From: Evansella clarkii | GTDB lineage: Bacteria > Bacillota > Bacilli > Bacillales > Salisediminibacteriaceae | Assembly: GCF_002019695.1 (NCBI RefSeq) | Contig: NZ_KV917376.1 | Span: 4,102,974-4,166,973, forward strand | Direction: 5' to 3' | DNA: 64,000 nt | Part shown: positions 1 to 9,530 of the stretch, in pieces | How positions within the stretch are numbered: position 1 is the stretch's first letter | How the letters are laid out: each line of letters begins with the position of its first letter | The notes under the pieces: generated by a model | Database searches by the model: none | The model's input: only the letters and a program-made list of their open reading frames with translations | Told to the model about the DNA's origin: nothing | Program-made: the position numbers and the translations under genes

Positions 1-2317
1 CCCAAACCTTCTCCGGTGTCAGCGGCATCTCTAAATCTTTAATTCCATAAGATCTTAACGCATCCATAACTGCATTCACTACAGCAGGAGTAGACGCGGT
101 CGTACCAGTTTCTCCAACCCCTTTTGCACCTAAGGGATTAACAGGAGAAGGGGTTTCTGTATACGCTGTTTCAAATTCAGGAAAGAAATCTGCCTGCGGC
201 ATCGTGTAGTCCATAAATGTACCTGATAAAAGCTGGCCATTTTCACTGTATACGGTACCTTCCCAAAGTGCCTGCCCAATTCCCTGAGCCAGGCCGCCAT
301 GGACTTGTCCTTCCACAATGGTAGGGTTGATTACACGACCTACATCATCGACCGCAATGTATCTCTTTAATTCTACTTTTCCGGTGTCTTTATCTACTTC
401 CACAACACAAATATGGGTGCCAAACGGATAGACAAAGTTCTCCGGATCAAAGAAAGATTGGGCTTCCAGGGCCGGTTCCATTCCTTCCGGGAGATCCCAT
501 GCCATATTAGCTGATTTTGCGATTTCCTGGAATGTCCGCTGTCTTCCAGGAACCCCTTTCACCTGGAACACGCCGTCCTTTAATTCGATATCTTCAGGAG
601 AAGTTTCAAGCTCATGAGCTGCGATTTTTTTCGCTTTATCCACTACTCTGTCTGCCGCGATAGCTAATGCGCCGCCTCCTACCGCGGTCGTCCTTGATCC
701 GTACGTTCCCCATCCCATGGCAATGCTTCCTGTATCACCGGAATATACTTCAATATCTTCAATTGGGATTCCAAATTTCTCTCCTACTACCTGCGCGAAG
801 GTTGTTTTAACTCCCTGGCCATGTGGAGATGCCCCTGTGTATACTGCCACTTTTCCTGAAGGGTGGACACGGACTGTACTATTTTCCCACAGACCACCCT
901 GGAAACCGATTGCTCCGGCTACTTTAGAAGGCCCCAGACCGCAAAGCTCCACATAGGTGGAAAATCCAATTCCCATTAACCTTCCTTCTGCAGCCAGGCG
1001 TTTTTGTTCTTCTCTAAGTTCTTCGTAGTTGGCCATTTCAAGAGCCTTTTCGAGAGAGAGCTGGTAGTTTCCGCTGTCATAGTTAAGTCCCATGGCATTT
1101 GTGTACGGAAACGCTTCTTTTTTCACTAAGTTCTTTCTTCTTATTTCCAGTACGTCCATTCCTATTTCATGAGCAAACAGGTCAATGGCTCTTTCAATCT
1201 GGAAAGTAGCTTCCGGTTTTCCCGCTCCCCTGTATGCATCAGTTGGTGTGGTATTGGTGTATACTCCGTAAGTTCTTACTGCTGCTTTAGGTATATCATA
1301 AGCGCCAGTTATCATAAGTCCGAAGTCAATAGTCGGCACACCTGCTCCCATTGTGGACAAATAAGCCCCCATATTAGCAGTATTAACCACTCGAAGAGCT
1401 GTTAAAGTGCCGTCCTTGTTACCAGCCAGCTCCACTTCGATGACTTCATCGCGGGCATGATTGGTAGCAAGAAAATGTTCGCTTCTTTCCTCAATCCATT
1501 TAACTGGACGTTTTAAGTGTTTAGCGGCGTATCCTGCTAGAGCTTCTTCTGTATAAACACCAATCTTTGCTCCAAATCCTCCCCCAACATCAGGAGCTAC
1601 AATTCGAAGCTTTGATTCCGGGATGCCTAAAACTTCAGAATAAACCATTCGGTGAATATGAGGATTCTGGGATGTACACCAGATAGTCATCTCTCCCCCG
1701 CCGCTGTTATACTGTGCAACCGCCCCTCTCGTTTCCATTGGGTTAGGGACAACCCGCTGCTCGTAAAAGCGTTGTTTAACAACTACTTCCGCCTGCTCAA
1801 AAATCTCGTCCTCAATTTCTGCAGGCTGCCAGTCAAAAGCCAGATTTCCCTCCACGTCCTCATGAATGATCGGCGCCCCCTCCTTCAAAGCGTCTTCCTG
1901 ATGGGTAACAGCGGGCAGTTCTTCATATTCCACCTTAATTTTTTCCAGGGCATCTTTTGCTATGTAGCGATCCTCTGCTACTACAAAGGCAACTCCTTCA
2001 CCGGCATAATGCACTTTTTCCTCAGCGAGAGGCATACGAGGCTTTGGCTTAATATTACAGCCAGGGACTACCCAGGAAGTAGGTACAGGCTGCATTACAG
2101 GGTTAACATCCTTTCCGGTATAGACAGCCAGCACCCCAGGATGCTCAAGCGCTTGAGTAACATCAATACTGAGTATTTTCGCATGGGCATACGGACTTCT
2201 AAGCACCCTGGCATGAACCATTCCAGGAAGTTTAATATCATCTGTAAAATTCCCGTTACCAGTAATCAGACGGGGATCTTCCTGCCTTTTTATTCTGGCT
2301 CCATGAAGTTTCGCCAT
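1..2317 (-). CDS. Molybdenum hydroxylase large subunit, CoxL/XdhA type (3' end outside window)
   Basis: Catalytic subunit of a xanthine dehydrogenase/CO dehydrogenase family enzyme, which binds the Mo-molybdopterin cofactor. I read 772 codons and the C-terminus lies beyond the left edge. Near residue 361 it has AYRGAGK. Family knowledge: true (form I) CO dehydrogenases have AYRCSFR, whereas AYRGAGR marks form II enzymes, mostly hydroxylases of unknown or N-heterocyclic substrates, so CO oxidation is unlikely. The catalytic glutamate motif GVGET is visible close to the truncated end. The ATG overlaps the stop of the preceding Fe-S subunit gene (TAATG), implying translational coupling. The FAD subunit (CoxM) is not in the window and may follow downstream. 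The substrate is unknown. Confidence 0.9.
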   Translation of the reverse strand, partial: MAKLHGARIKRQEDPRLITGNGNFTDDIKLPGMVHARVLRSPYAHAKILSIDVTQALEHPGVLAVYTGKDVNPVMQPVPTSWVVPGCNIKPKPRMPLAEEKVHYAGEGVAFVVAEDRYIAKDALEKIKVEYEELPAVTHQEDALKEGAPIIHEDVEGNLAFDWQPAEIEDEIFEQAEVVVKQRFYEQRVVPNPMETRGAVAQYNSGGGEMTIWCTSQNPHIHRMVYSEVLGIPESKLRIVAPDVGGGFGAKIGVYTEEALAGYAAKHLKRPVKWIEERSEHFLATNHARDEVIEVELAGNKDGTLTALRVVNTANMGAYLSTMGAGVPTIDFGLMITGAYDIPKAAVRTYGVYTNTTPTDAYRGAGKPEATFQIERAIDLFAHEIGMDVLEIRRKNLVKKEAFPYTNAMGLNYDSGNYQLSLEKALEMANYEELREEQKRLAAEGRLMGIGFSTYVELCGLGPSKVAGAIGFQGGLWENSTVRVHPSGKVAVYTGASPHGQGVKTTFAQVVGEKFGIPIEDIEVYSGDTGSIAMGWGTYGSRTTAVGGGALAIAADRVVDKAKKIAAHELETSPEDIELKDGVFQVKGVPGRQRTFQEIAKSANMAWDLPEGMEPALEAQSFFDPENFVYPFGTHICVVEVDKDTGKVELKRYIAVDDVGRVINPTIVEGQVHGGLAQGIGQALWEGTVYSENGQLLSGTFMDYTMPQADFFPEFETAYTETPSPVNPLGAKGVGETGTTASTPAVVNAVMDALRSYGIKDLEMPLTPEKVW

Positions 2318-2844
2318 TATTTAGCCCCTCCTTCCCCTGCAGACTGCACAAGTTTTTCCTTTTCGTTTTCTTCCGCCAGACTTCTGGCTGCGTGCTGGAC
2401 TGCTTTTACAATGAACTGGTAGCCGGTACAACGGCAGATAGCACCTTTCATTCCTTCTCTTATCTCGCTCTCAGAGGGGTCCGGATTTTCCTTGAGTAAA
2501 GCAGCCATGGCCATCATTACTCCCGGAGTACAATATCCGCATTGGAGCCCATGCTCTTCCCAGAAACCACGCTGAATGGCATGCAGCTTTTCCATATCGC
2601 CCAGCCCTTCTACAGTAGTCACCTCTGTACCATCCGCCTGCACAGCAAGTGTGGTGCATGATTTAACAGACTTTCCATCAATATACACAGTACAAGCCCC
2701 GCACTGGCTCGTATCACAGCCGATATGTGTCCCGGTAAGATCCAGTTCATCCCGCAGATAGTGTACGAGAAGCATTCGTGGTTCAGTGTATGACTTCTTT
2801 TCAATTCCGTTCACTTTCATTGAAATCTCCATTTTTGATCCCAA
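2317..2844 (-). CDS. Molybdenum hydroxylase small [2Fe-2S] subunit, CoxS type
   Basis: Electron-transfer subunit with two [2Fe-2S] clusters, 175 aa, normal length for the family. The N-terminal plant-type ferredoxin cluster is CDTSQCGAC followed by a later Cys. The C-terminal cluster is CGYC...CRCTGY. The likely start is TTG, placed seven bases after GGAGG. The gene ends in a TAATG overlap with the large subunit, so the two are made together. It transfers electrons from the Mo site to a FAD subunit not seen here. Confidence 0.92.
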   Translation of the reverse strand: MGSKMEISMKVNGIEKKSYTEPRMLLVHYLRDELDLTGTHIGCDTSQCGACTVYIDGKSVKSCTTLAVQADGTEVTTVEGLGDMEKLHAIQRGFWEEHGLQCGYCTPGVMMAMAALLKENPDPSESEIREGMKGAICRCTGYQFIVKAVQHAARSLAEENEKEKLVQSAGEGGAK

Positions 2845-2876
2845 TTTTCCACCTCCATTAATATATAAAAAATGCT

Positions 2877-3335
2877 TTATGCATTTTTACCCGCGGTTTT
2901 CTTCATTTCCTGATCCACTGCTTTAAAGAACTGGCCGAGAATAAGCTTAGCCGCACCATTCATTACGCGCTGTCCTGCAGAAGCGAGTACTCCAGTTACC
3001 TGGGCGTCTGCCTTGCAGTCCACCCTTGTTCCATCCTCTTCTTCTTCAAGAAACATATCCGCAGCAGCATCAATTTCACCCGGCTTGCCTTTCCCATGAA
3101 CTTTCAGCTTGTAATATGCTGGCTGTTCCTGATTCAGCTGTTTCACCTCACCGTGAAATATCCCTTTTATAGGTCCGATGCTGATCCCCATTTCCGCAAT
3201 ATAGACGTCTTTATCAGGATCTTTTTCAAAGCTCTTACATCCTGGAAGGGAATTTCTCAATACTTCCTCGTCCTGCAGGAAATTCCACACTTCTTCTCTC
3301 GGTTCGCTGAATTTAAAAGAGTATTCCAGTTTCAT
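2877..3335 (-). CDS. CoxG-like SRPBCC protein (CO dehydrogenase subunit G family)
   Basis: 152 aa, START/SRPBCC fold of the CoxG family (begins [20 protein letters not shown]). CoxG proteins accompany molybdenum hydroxylases; in Oligotropha one recruits the enzyme to the membrane. It is not a catalytic subunit. First gene of the hydroxylase unit, 32 bases before coxS, with a GGGGTGA ribosome site. A sigma-54-like element lies about 100 bases upstream, between this gene and the activator gene. Confidence 0.85.
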   Translation of the reverse strand: MKLEYSFKFSEPREEVWNFLQDEEVLRNSLPGCKSFEKDPDKDVYIAEMGISIGPIKGIFHGEVKQLNQEQPAYYKLKVHGKGKPGEIDAAADMFLEEEEDGTRVDCKADAQVTGVLASAGQRVMNGAAKLILGQFFKAVDQEMKKTAGKNA

Positions 3336-3436
3336 ATTATTTCACCCCAAATTTTTTGTTTGATTTTTCTGTTTTTACACAACATTCTGAATAATTATTG
3401 CAAAAAAATTCTGCAAACATATCTTAGCTAACACTG

Positions 3437-3451
3437 GCTTTTATACCGCCA
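3437..3451 (-). promoter_or_regulatory. Candidate sigma-54 (-24/-12) promoter of the coxG-coxS-coxL unit
   Basis: The minus strand reads TGGCGGTATAAAAGC. It has GG and GC separated by the ten bases required by sigma-54, and TGGC matches the -24 half; the -12 half is weak (AAGC for TTGC). It sits between the sigma-54 activator gene and coxG and would start transcription near 3425. Confidence 0.5.
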
Positions 3452-3495
3452 GGTCAAGACAGACTGGTTGCAGAATTCTTTGATGTATTGCGCCT

Positions 3496-4911
3496 TCAGC
3501 TATCCTGTTCATTATTAAGCAAAAATTCATTATTACCGATAACAGCAAGCTCTGGCTGGTGTATATATTTCTTTATTTTCCTCGTAGCAGCGGACTGGCT
3601 GATTCCCAATTCTTCCGCAACTCTATACGAAGACTGGTTTCTCTCATACGCTTCTTCAATAATAGATTTTTCAAAATCAGCCATTAAATCTGCCAGTTTT
3701 TTCCCTTTAAACGACTTGTTCACCTGCCTGATGGCATATGGGAGATCTCTTAGAGTAATGATCTCATCCCCTGTAACAACAAGTCGTTCCACGATATTTT
3801 CCAGTTCCCTGATGTTTCCGTCCCACTGGTAATCAAGTAAAGCATCAAGAACCTTTGGTGAAAACCGGACATTACTGTTATATAAACTGTTAAAATAATC
3901 GAGAAAATGATAGACAAGCGGGAATATGTCTTCTTTCCTTTCCCTTAACGGCGGGACATAGACAGGAATTACATTCAGACGATAAAATAAATCTTTTCTG
4001 AATTTCCCTTTTTCAATCATTTCTTCCAGGTTTTTATTTGTGGCTGAAATAATCCTTACATCTATTGACAATGTTTTATTGCTGCCTACAGGACGGACCT
4101 TTTTTTCCTGAAGCACCTGTAACAATTTCCCCTGAACTTCCAAAGGAATCTCACCGATCTCATCCAGGAAGAGCGTTCCTTGATTTGAAAGCTCGATTAA
4201 GCCCTTTTTTCCTTCCCTGAAAGCCCCGGTAAAGGAACCGCCTTCATAACCAAACAGCTCAGATTCAATCAGCTGCGGCGGAAGTGCCGCACAGTTTATT
4301 TCATTAAAAACATTATTCTCCCTGTCGCTGTATGAATGTATCAGCCTGGCAAATTTGCTCTTACCCACTCCGGTTTCTCCGAGGATGAGCACGGTACTGT
4401 TCACTTTTGCTATTTTTTGAATGAGAGCCATCACTTTCTTCATGCTCTGGCTTTTTGTGATAAATCCCTCCACATGAATGGGTTCCTGAAGTTCTTTCTT
4501 AAATGTTTCTATTTTATCTTCCATTTCTTCAATTTTTCTTTTCAACTGGCTGAGCTCTGTGAGATCCCGGGAATAGCTGACAACACGTTTTAAGTTCCCG
4601 GATTTATCCATAATAGGCCTTGCCTGCACATGAAGGAACCGTCCAAAGCCTGTTTCCTGGAGTATCTCTATTGGCTTCCCTTTTTCAATCACCTTTAAGG
4701 TAGCGGAAGGATAGAATATCCCCTGTTTTTCTAAATCCTTCACATGCTTTCCTATAATTTCCTCTGATGAAAGACCATAATTTTCTTCACAAACAGAGTT
4801 AACCCTGAGGACGACGCCATTCTGGTCAGTTACAAATATTTCTGCGAATGAAGCCTGAAAGATCTCTTCCAGTTCTTCGTTTACCAGCTCCAGTTCTTCT
4901 TTTGAAGCCAT
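3496..4911 (-). CDS. Sigma-54-dependent transcriptional activator, PAS-AAA+-HTH
   Basis: Enhancer-binding protein of the RocR/PrdR type, 471 aa from the ATG at 4911 (the longer reading uses a TTG with no ribosome site). Order: PAS sensor (about 15-120), short coiled coil (about 121-145), AAA+ domain with Walker A GETGVGKS near 178, the sigma-54 contact loop as GSFTGA, and Walker B GTLFLDEIGE, then a C-terminal helix-turn-helix (SYRVAEELGISQSAATRKI). There is no receiver domain, so the PAS domain probably senses a ligand directly. It lies between the lactamase operon and the hydroxylase unit, both preceded by sigma-54-type promoters, so it probably controls both. Confidence 0.9.
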   Translation of the reverse strand: MASKEELELVNEELEEIFQASFAEIFVTDQNGVVLRVNSVCEENYGLSSEEIIGKHVKDLEKQGIFYPSATLKVIEKGKPIEILQETGFGRFLHVQARPIMDKSGNLKRVVSYSRDLTELSQLKRKIEEMEDKIETFKKELQEPIHVEGFITKSQSMKKVMALIQKIAKVNSTVLILGETGVGKSKFARLIHSYSDRENNVFNEINCAALPPQLIESELFGYEGGSFTGAFREGKKGLIELSNQGTLFLDEIGEIPLEVQGKLLQVLQEKKVRPVGSNKTLSIDVRIISATNKNLEEMIEKGKFRKDLFYRLNVIPVYVPPLRERKEDIFPLVYHFLDYFNSLYNSNVRFSPKVLDALLDYQWDGNIRELENIVERLVVTGDEIITLRDLPYAIRQVNKSFKGKKLADLMADFEKSIIEEAYERNQSSYRVAEELGISQSAATRKIKKYIHQPELAVIGNNEFLLNNEQDS

Positions 4912-5083
4912 GATAACCCACCCCCCCGGCAATGTTTTTCTAATTGTAACAGATGAAGCCGGGAAGGATTAAGAACAATGCATTTTTTCTGACAAACTTA
5001 TGGAACTATTTTCTGGAGCCAGAAAAACATGCCAGGCTTATTTCAGATTCTGAAAAATGATATTACGGAAGCTATTTTGGCCC

Positions 5084-5851
5084 TTACATTCCCAGAACAT
5101 CTTTTACAGAAGTAATAGAAATATTTTCTCTTTTTAATGCTTCAGTAATGGCTTTTGCAAGGTCAAGGGAGTTTGGAGTATCTCCGTGGATGCAGACAGT
5201 ATCCACAGTAATAGAAGCCTCTTTATCCTGGTGAGTAGTTACCTTCCCTTCTTTGACCATCCTTACGACTCTTTCTGCAGCCATCTCATTATCTTCCACC
5301 ATAGCGCTTTTCCTTGTTAGCACGATGGAACCGTCTTTCGTATGCTGCCTGTCGGCGTAGCCTTCCTTCGCTACAGGAACGCCCATGGCTTCCCCTTGCT
5401 GAACAACAGCTGAATTATTCAGAGCAAAAACAATCATTTTATCATCACCTTCAGCTACTGCTTCCAGAAATGCACGTGCAAGCTTTTCATCTTCCATCGC
5501 CATCATATAGAGGGCTCCATGGGGCTTACAGTGCTGGATTGTCAGGCCTGATGCAGCTGCAAACTCTCTGAGGGCTCCCATCTGGTAAGTTATGTAATCC
5601 TTCACTTCCTCTGGTGTAACTTTCAGATGGCGACGTCCAAATCCGATGAGGTCGGGAAAACCAGGATGGGCTCCAATCCCGGTTCCGCTCGCCTTTGCCC
5701 ATTCTACCGTTTTTCTCATAACATGCGGGTCCCCCGCATGGTAGCCGCACGCAATGTTGGCGGAAGAGATGAATTCCATCATCTCTTCATCAAAGCCTAA
5801 AGAATAATTTCCAAAGCTTTCACCCATATCGCAATTGAGATCAACTTTCAA
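5084..5851 (-). CDS. pxpA: 5-oxoprolinase subunit A (LamB/YcsF family)
   Basis: 255 aa, full length for the family; begins MKVDLNCDMGESFG, the metal/substrate motif of LamB/YcsF proteins. In B. subtilis PxpA works with PxpB and PxpC to open 5-oxoproline to glutamate with ATP. Last gene of a five-gene operon; it overlaps the end of the biotin carboxylase gene by 11 bases. In this setting the lactam could be one other than 5-oxoproline. Confidence 0.92.
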   Translation of the reverse strand: MKVDLNCDMGESFGNYSLGFDEEMMEFISSANIACGYHAGDPHVMRKTVEWAKASGTGIGAHPGFPDLIGFGRRHLKVTPEEVKDYITYQMGALREFAAASGLTIQHCKPHGALYMMAMEDEKLARAFLEAVAEGDDKMIVFALNNSAVVQQGEAMGVPVAKEGYADRQHTKDGSIVLTRKSAMVEDNEMAAERVVRMVKEGKVTTHQDKEASITVDTVCIHGDTPNSLDLAKAITEALKRENISITSVKDVLGM

Positions 5852-7199
5852 CCTTCTCCCTCCTGTCGTTCATATTCTGGAGCAGTTTGGTGGTATAATT
5901 TCCTGAAATGAAATCATCGTCCTTCATAACTTCCTGCAGTAATGGAAGGTTCGTTGTAATCCCTTCAACAGTTACAGCCTCTAAAGCATTCTCCATATTG
6001 CGGATCGCTTCTTCCCTGTCTTTCCCGGAAGTAATGATCTTGCCGAGCATAGGATCATAGAATGGCGAGACTTTGTCACCTTCCTCATAACCGAAGTCAA
6101 GGCGGGTATCGTCTTCTGGAAACTTAAATGTATTTAGCGGGCCTGGCGAAGGGAAAAAGGTCTCAGGATCTTCCGCATAAAGACGGCATTCAATGGCATG
6201 CCCTTTTCTTTCCACTTCTTCCTGAGTAATAGGTAATTTTTCGCCGGCTGCCACTTTAATCTGCAACTCTATTAAATCAAGGCCTGTAACTTCCTCAGTA
6301 ACAGGATGCTCCACCTGAAGACGGGTATTCATTTCTAAAAAATAATAGTTTTGATTTTCGTCTACGAGAAATTCCATTGTTCCTGCATTTTTATAACCGA
6401 TAGACGCGGCACCTTTTACAGCTGTTTCACATATTTCCTGGCGTTTAGCTTCACTAAGGAATGGGGACGGGCCCTCTTCAATTACCTTCTGATTTCTTCT
6501 TTGTACCGAGCATTCACGGTCATATAAGTGGACTGAGTTCCCATGATGGTCACTAAGAAGCTGCACTTCAATATGATGGGGGTTTTCGATTAACTTCTCC
6601 AGATAAATAGATCCGTCACCAAAGAAATTTTTAGCCTGCTGCACTGTGGAGTTAAAGGCTTTTTCCAGATCTTCTTTATTTTGAAGAACCTTCATTCCCA
6701 TTCCCCCGCCGCCTGCACTTGCCTTCAGCATTAATGGATATCCGAGCTCTTCAGCCATTTTTACTGCTTCGTCAAGGTCTTCAATCCCCTCGCATCCTTG
6801 AAGTACCGGAACACCTGCTTCTTTCATTTTATTTCTCGCATGTATTTTACTTCCCATCGCCTGAATGATCGATTCATCCGGACCGATAAAAATGATACCT
6901 TCTTTTTCGCATTTTTTTGGGAAATTTGGGTTTTCCGATAAAAATCCGTACCCTGGATGAATTGCGTCAGCATTTTTGATTTTAGCGACCCGCAGGATCT
7001 TTTCCATGTGGAGGTAGCTCTTCTGTGCCTGGGATTCTCCAATATTAACCGCCTCATCAGCGGACTGTACGAACGGAAGATCCTGGTCCGCATCAGAATA
7101 TACCGCAACTGTCTCAATCCCTAGTTTCTTACAGGTTTTAATAATACGAAGAGCAATTTCTCCTCTGTTAGCTATTAAAATTTTTTTTATTAGCGCCAT
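5841..7199 (-). CDS. accC: Biotin carboxylase subunit (AccC family)
   Basis: ATP-grasp enzyme that carboxylates biotin on a carrier protein, about 452 aa. Visible features are the N-terminal KILIANRGEIA, the glycine loop KASAGGGGMGM and the EMNTRLQVEHPVTE signature. I prefer the ATG at 7199, which follows AGGGTGAGG, over the upstream GTG at 7206-7208. It lies between a short biotin carrier gene and pxpA, so it is probably a dedicated paralogue rather than the housekeeping acetyl-CoA carboxylase subunit. Confidence 0.9.
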   Translation of the reverse strand: MALIKKILIANRGEIALRIIKTCKKLGIETVAVYSDADQDLPFVQSADEAVNIGESQAQKSYLHMEKILRVAKIKNADAIHPGYGFLSENPNFPKKCEKEGIIFIGPDESIIQAMGSKIHARNKMKEAGVPVLQGCEGIEDLDEAVKMAEELGYPLMLKASAGGGGMGMKVLQNKEDLEKAFNSTVQQAKNFFGDGSIYLEKLIENPHHIEVQLLSDHHGNSVHLYDRECSVQRRNQKVIEEGPSPFLSEAKRQEICETAVKGAASIGYKNAGTMEFLVDENQNYYFLEMNTRLQVEHPVTEEVTGLDLIELQIKVAAGEKLPITQEEVERKGHAIECRLYAEDPETFFPSPGPLNTFKFPEDDTRLDFGYEEGDKVSPFYDPMLGKIITSGKDREEAIRNMENALEAVTVEGITTNLPLLQEVMKDDDFISGNYTTKLLQNMNDRREKVES

Positions 7200-7246
7200 A
7201 TACCTCACCCTACCTTGTTTATTCTGTCTGTCACTGGATGCAAATG

Positions 7247-7486
7247 TTACTTAAGTTTTGCAACTTCCTGGCCGGCATCGATTACCGTTTCATTTTCCAC
7301 AAGAAAAGATTCTACCGTACCACTTTCCTGCGCTTTTATTTCATGGAAGTTTTTCATTACTTCAACGAGGCCGATAACGTCTCCCGCTTCTACTTGCTGG
7401 CCTTCTTCCACGTAATTTCCTTCCTCCGGGCTTGGCTTTCTGTAAAAAACTCCTGGTAATGGGGAAATAATTGCTTTGTCTGACAT
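7247..7486 (-). CDS. accB: Short biotin carboxyl carrier protein
   Basis: 79-aa biotinyl domain without the long N-terminal region of housekeeping AccB. The biotin-accepting Lys45 lies in VEVMKNF, an altered form of the usual EAMKM signature: the residue after lysine is Asn instead of Met. Similar short carriers occur next to PxpB/PxpC and AccC genes in Firmicutes. It probably shuttles carboxyl-biotin between the AccC neighbour and the PxpB/PxpC pair. Confidence 0.85.
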   Translation of the reverse strand: MSDKAIISPLPGVFYRKPSPEEGNYVEEGQQVEAGDVIGLVEVMKNFHEIKAQESGTVESFLVENETVIDAGQEVAKLK

Positions 7487-7516
7487 GATAAATTCCTCCT
7501 GTTGGTATTAATTAGA

Positions 7517-8497
7517 TTATTTTTGTCCAGTTGTCAGTTCTCTGATTTTGTCCAGCTTTCTCCGGACTTCTTTCCTCGCTTCAAGGGCTTCATCAAGGTC
7601 AACAGCCTTGAATTTAACAGTTTCATTCGTTTTAATTTGCGCCATATGGCTCAGGTCTGTGCTGATAACCGTTGCGATAGTCGCATAGCCTCCGCCTGTT
7701 ACCGCATCGTTCAGGAGAGCAATTGGTTCAATGCCATCTGGTACCTGAATAGAACCGATAGGGTAACCAAGGTCAGTAACATTGGAAGGATTGCTTCCAG
7801 CACCAAACGGCTGCTCTCTTTCCACGAAGTTCAGCCTTTCTCCTTTGAAGCGGTATCCTACTCTGTTTGCTTCTGGTGTTACTTTCCATTCCAAATCTAA
7901 GAATCTCTGTTTACTCTCTTCTGTCAGCCTGTAGCTGCAAAGGCCGATTATTACTCTTATCTCATGTGATTTTTTATAAGCCGGGATGAATTCATCCGGG
8001 ATAGCTGTTCCTTCTTTTACAGAAGTCTCCTGCATTTCCCCGATCTTTAGTTCATCTCCCGCTTTCAGTGCTCTACCTTCAAATCCGCCTATCTGGCATA
8101 GCGTATAAGTGGATCTGGAACCCTGAAGTACTGGGACATCAATTCCGCCGGCTATTGCGAGGTAGACTCTCGCTCCGCTTTTAACAAAGTCAAAGGAAAG
8201 TATATCTCCTTTTTTGATTGTTAACGTGGTCCACATCGGTACAGGTTCATCGTTAATTTTCGGCGGAATTTCTCCGCCTGTAATTGCGATTACCGCATCT
8301 TCTTCAAACTGAAGCTTCGGACCCATATATGTTATTTCCAATGAAGAGGCATTCTCTTCATTACCAACAAGCAAATTTCCTGCTAAGTACGAGTAACGGT
8401 CCATTGCCCCTGATGGAGGCATTCCTATTTCATAATAACCTTCCCTTCCTTTATCCTGCACAGTTGTTTCAATGCCTGGCTCCAGAACTTTAATCAT
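7517..8497 (-). CDS. pxpC: 5-oxoprolinase subunit C / biotin-dependent carboxyltransferase family (KipA)
   Basis: 326 aa, AHS2 family; begins IKVLEPGIETTVQDKGREGY, typical of KipA/PxpC. The same fold forms half of the carboxyltransferase domain of urea carboxylase. It overlaps the end of pxpB by 8 bases, and subunits B and C are known to form a complex. Adjacent biotin carrier and biotin carboxylase genes make a carboxyltransferase role plausible. Confidence 0.92.
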   Translation of the reverse strand: MIKVLEPGIETTVQDKGREGYYEIGMPPSGAMDRYSYLAGNLLVGNEENASSLEITYMGPKLQFEEDAVIAITGGEIPPKINDEPVPMWTTLTIKKGDILSFDFVKSGARVYLAIAGGIDVPVLQGSRSTYTLCQIGGFEGRALKAGDELKIGEMQETSVKEGTAIPDEFIPAYKKSHEIRVIIGLCSYRLTEESKQRFLDLEWKVTPEANRVGYRFKGERLNFVEREQPFGAGSNPSNVTDLGYPIGSIQVPDGIEPIALLNDAVTGGGYATIATVISTDLSHMAQIKTNETVKFKAVDLDEALEARKEVRRKLDKIRELTTGQK

Positions 8498-9377
8498 TGT
8501 ACAACCTCCTCATTACCATTTCGGAGAATTTCTTAGGGTCTTCAATGACTTCATCCGCCTTAAAAGAAATGTCACAAGTTTTATATTGAAACGTTCCTGC
8601 TTCCACTTCTTCCCGGATGGAATCATATTCTTCCCGCGTAATTGCCCGGTATCTGAACAGGTCTGTCTGTTTTGGAAAAACGATGGATTCTTTAAAGTCC
8701 GGCAGACGAGTATCCTGGCTGAAAACCGGAGCAGGCGCAATACCAAACATTTGGTATCCCCCTGCACCCTGTACAGGGTAAATAACTGAGAATGCCCCTC
8801 CGAAACCAAAGGTTCTTTCCGGGGTGAAGGTTCTTGGACGAACATACTTTGGCACCTCAATCTGCTGTTCACGGGGCACTACCTGGAAACAGAAAGGCAG
8901 TCCAGGAACAAAACCTACCATGGAAACAATAAATGGCGAATCAGTGATTGCTTTTATAAAATCTTCTTTTGTATCATAGCCATTAATTCTCGCAGCATAT
9001 TCCAGGTCAGTTGATTCAGGATCCTGGTGCCTATCTCTGAATCTCATTACTGCTTCATGCGTCCAGGGGTCTTCGAAGAGTACTGGGACGTCAACCGCCC
9101 GGGACTCAATTTGAATATCGCTTAAGTCTTCAATGGAATTATCAATTGCTTTTAATTCCTCGATCATTCTGTGTGGGTGGATTACTTCAGGATCAATTCT
9201 GACCATATATGAAGCGTTGGACGGGCATATATCCACCACACCTTCTATATTTTTTTCTCTCAGTTTCTGTGTTATAGCGATTCCGCGAAAGTTTGCTTCA
9301 AGGCTCATCTCCTGGGCAAGCTCAACAAAGATGAATTCGTCTCCTCCAAGGTCGTATCTGGGCTTCAGCTCTTTCAT
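8490..9377 (-). CDS. pxpB: 5-oxoprolinase subunit B (KipI family, AHS1)
   Basis: About 295 aa from the ATG at 9377, which follows AGGGGTGA at good spacing; an upstream GTG would add three residues. AHS1/KipI family; the conserved FVPGLPFCF and the GFGGAFSVIYPVQGAGGYQ region are visible. In B. subtilis KipI also inhibits the sporulation kinase KinA. First gene of the operon, with about 145 bases of leader behind a consensus sigma-54 promoter. Confidence 0.92.
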   Translation of the reverse strand: MKELKPRYDLGGDEFIFVELAQEMSLEANFRGIAITQKLREKNIEGVVDICPSNASYMVRIDPEVIHPHRMIEELKAIDNSIEDLSDIQIESRAVDVPVLFEDPWTHEAVMRFRDRHQDPESTDLEYAARINGYDTKEDFIKAITDSPFIVSMVGFVPGLPFCFQVVPREQQIEVPKYVRPRTFTPERTFGFGGAFSVIYPVQGAGGYQMFGIAPAPVFSQDTRLPDFKESIVFPKQTDLFRYRAITREEYDSIREEVEAGTFQYKTCDISFKADEVIEDPKKFSEMVMRRLYND

Positions 9378-9470
9378 ATTTATCACCCCTGAATAAAATT
9401 TAATAAATAAAACAGTTCTTGCTCTGCATCCTGATTAGCAACAGGTATCACGTCCTTTCCATAAAACTGG

Positions 9471-9511
9471 ACACGTATGTACATTCAGACACGTCAGTAT
9501 ATTCAGACACG
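9471..9511. repeat. 18-bp direct repeats in the pxpB leader
   Basis: ACACG recurs at 9471, 9489 and 9507, and ATTCAG at 9483 and 9501, giving a strict 18-bp period over two and a half copies. The repeats begin about ten bases downstream of the predicted sigma-54 start near 9521. They could bind a regulator or shape the 5' leader. Confidence 0.7.
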
Positions 9512-9530
9512 CCTGATATATTTTAATATT

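Noticed and set aside
1-2317. Genuine carbon monoxide dehydrogenase
   Set aside because: The active-site motif is AYRGAG, not AYRCSFR of form I CO dehydrogenase.
3380-3420. Second sigma-54 element TTTGCAGAATTTTTTTGCA before coxG
   Set aside because: The spacing between its two halves is two bases too long and GG at -24 is missing.
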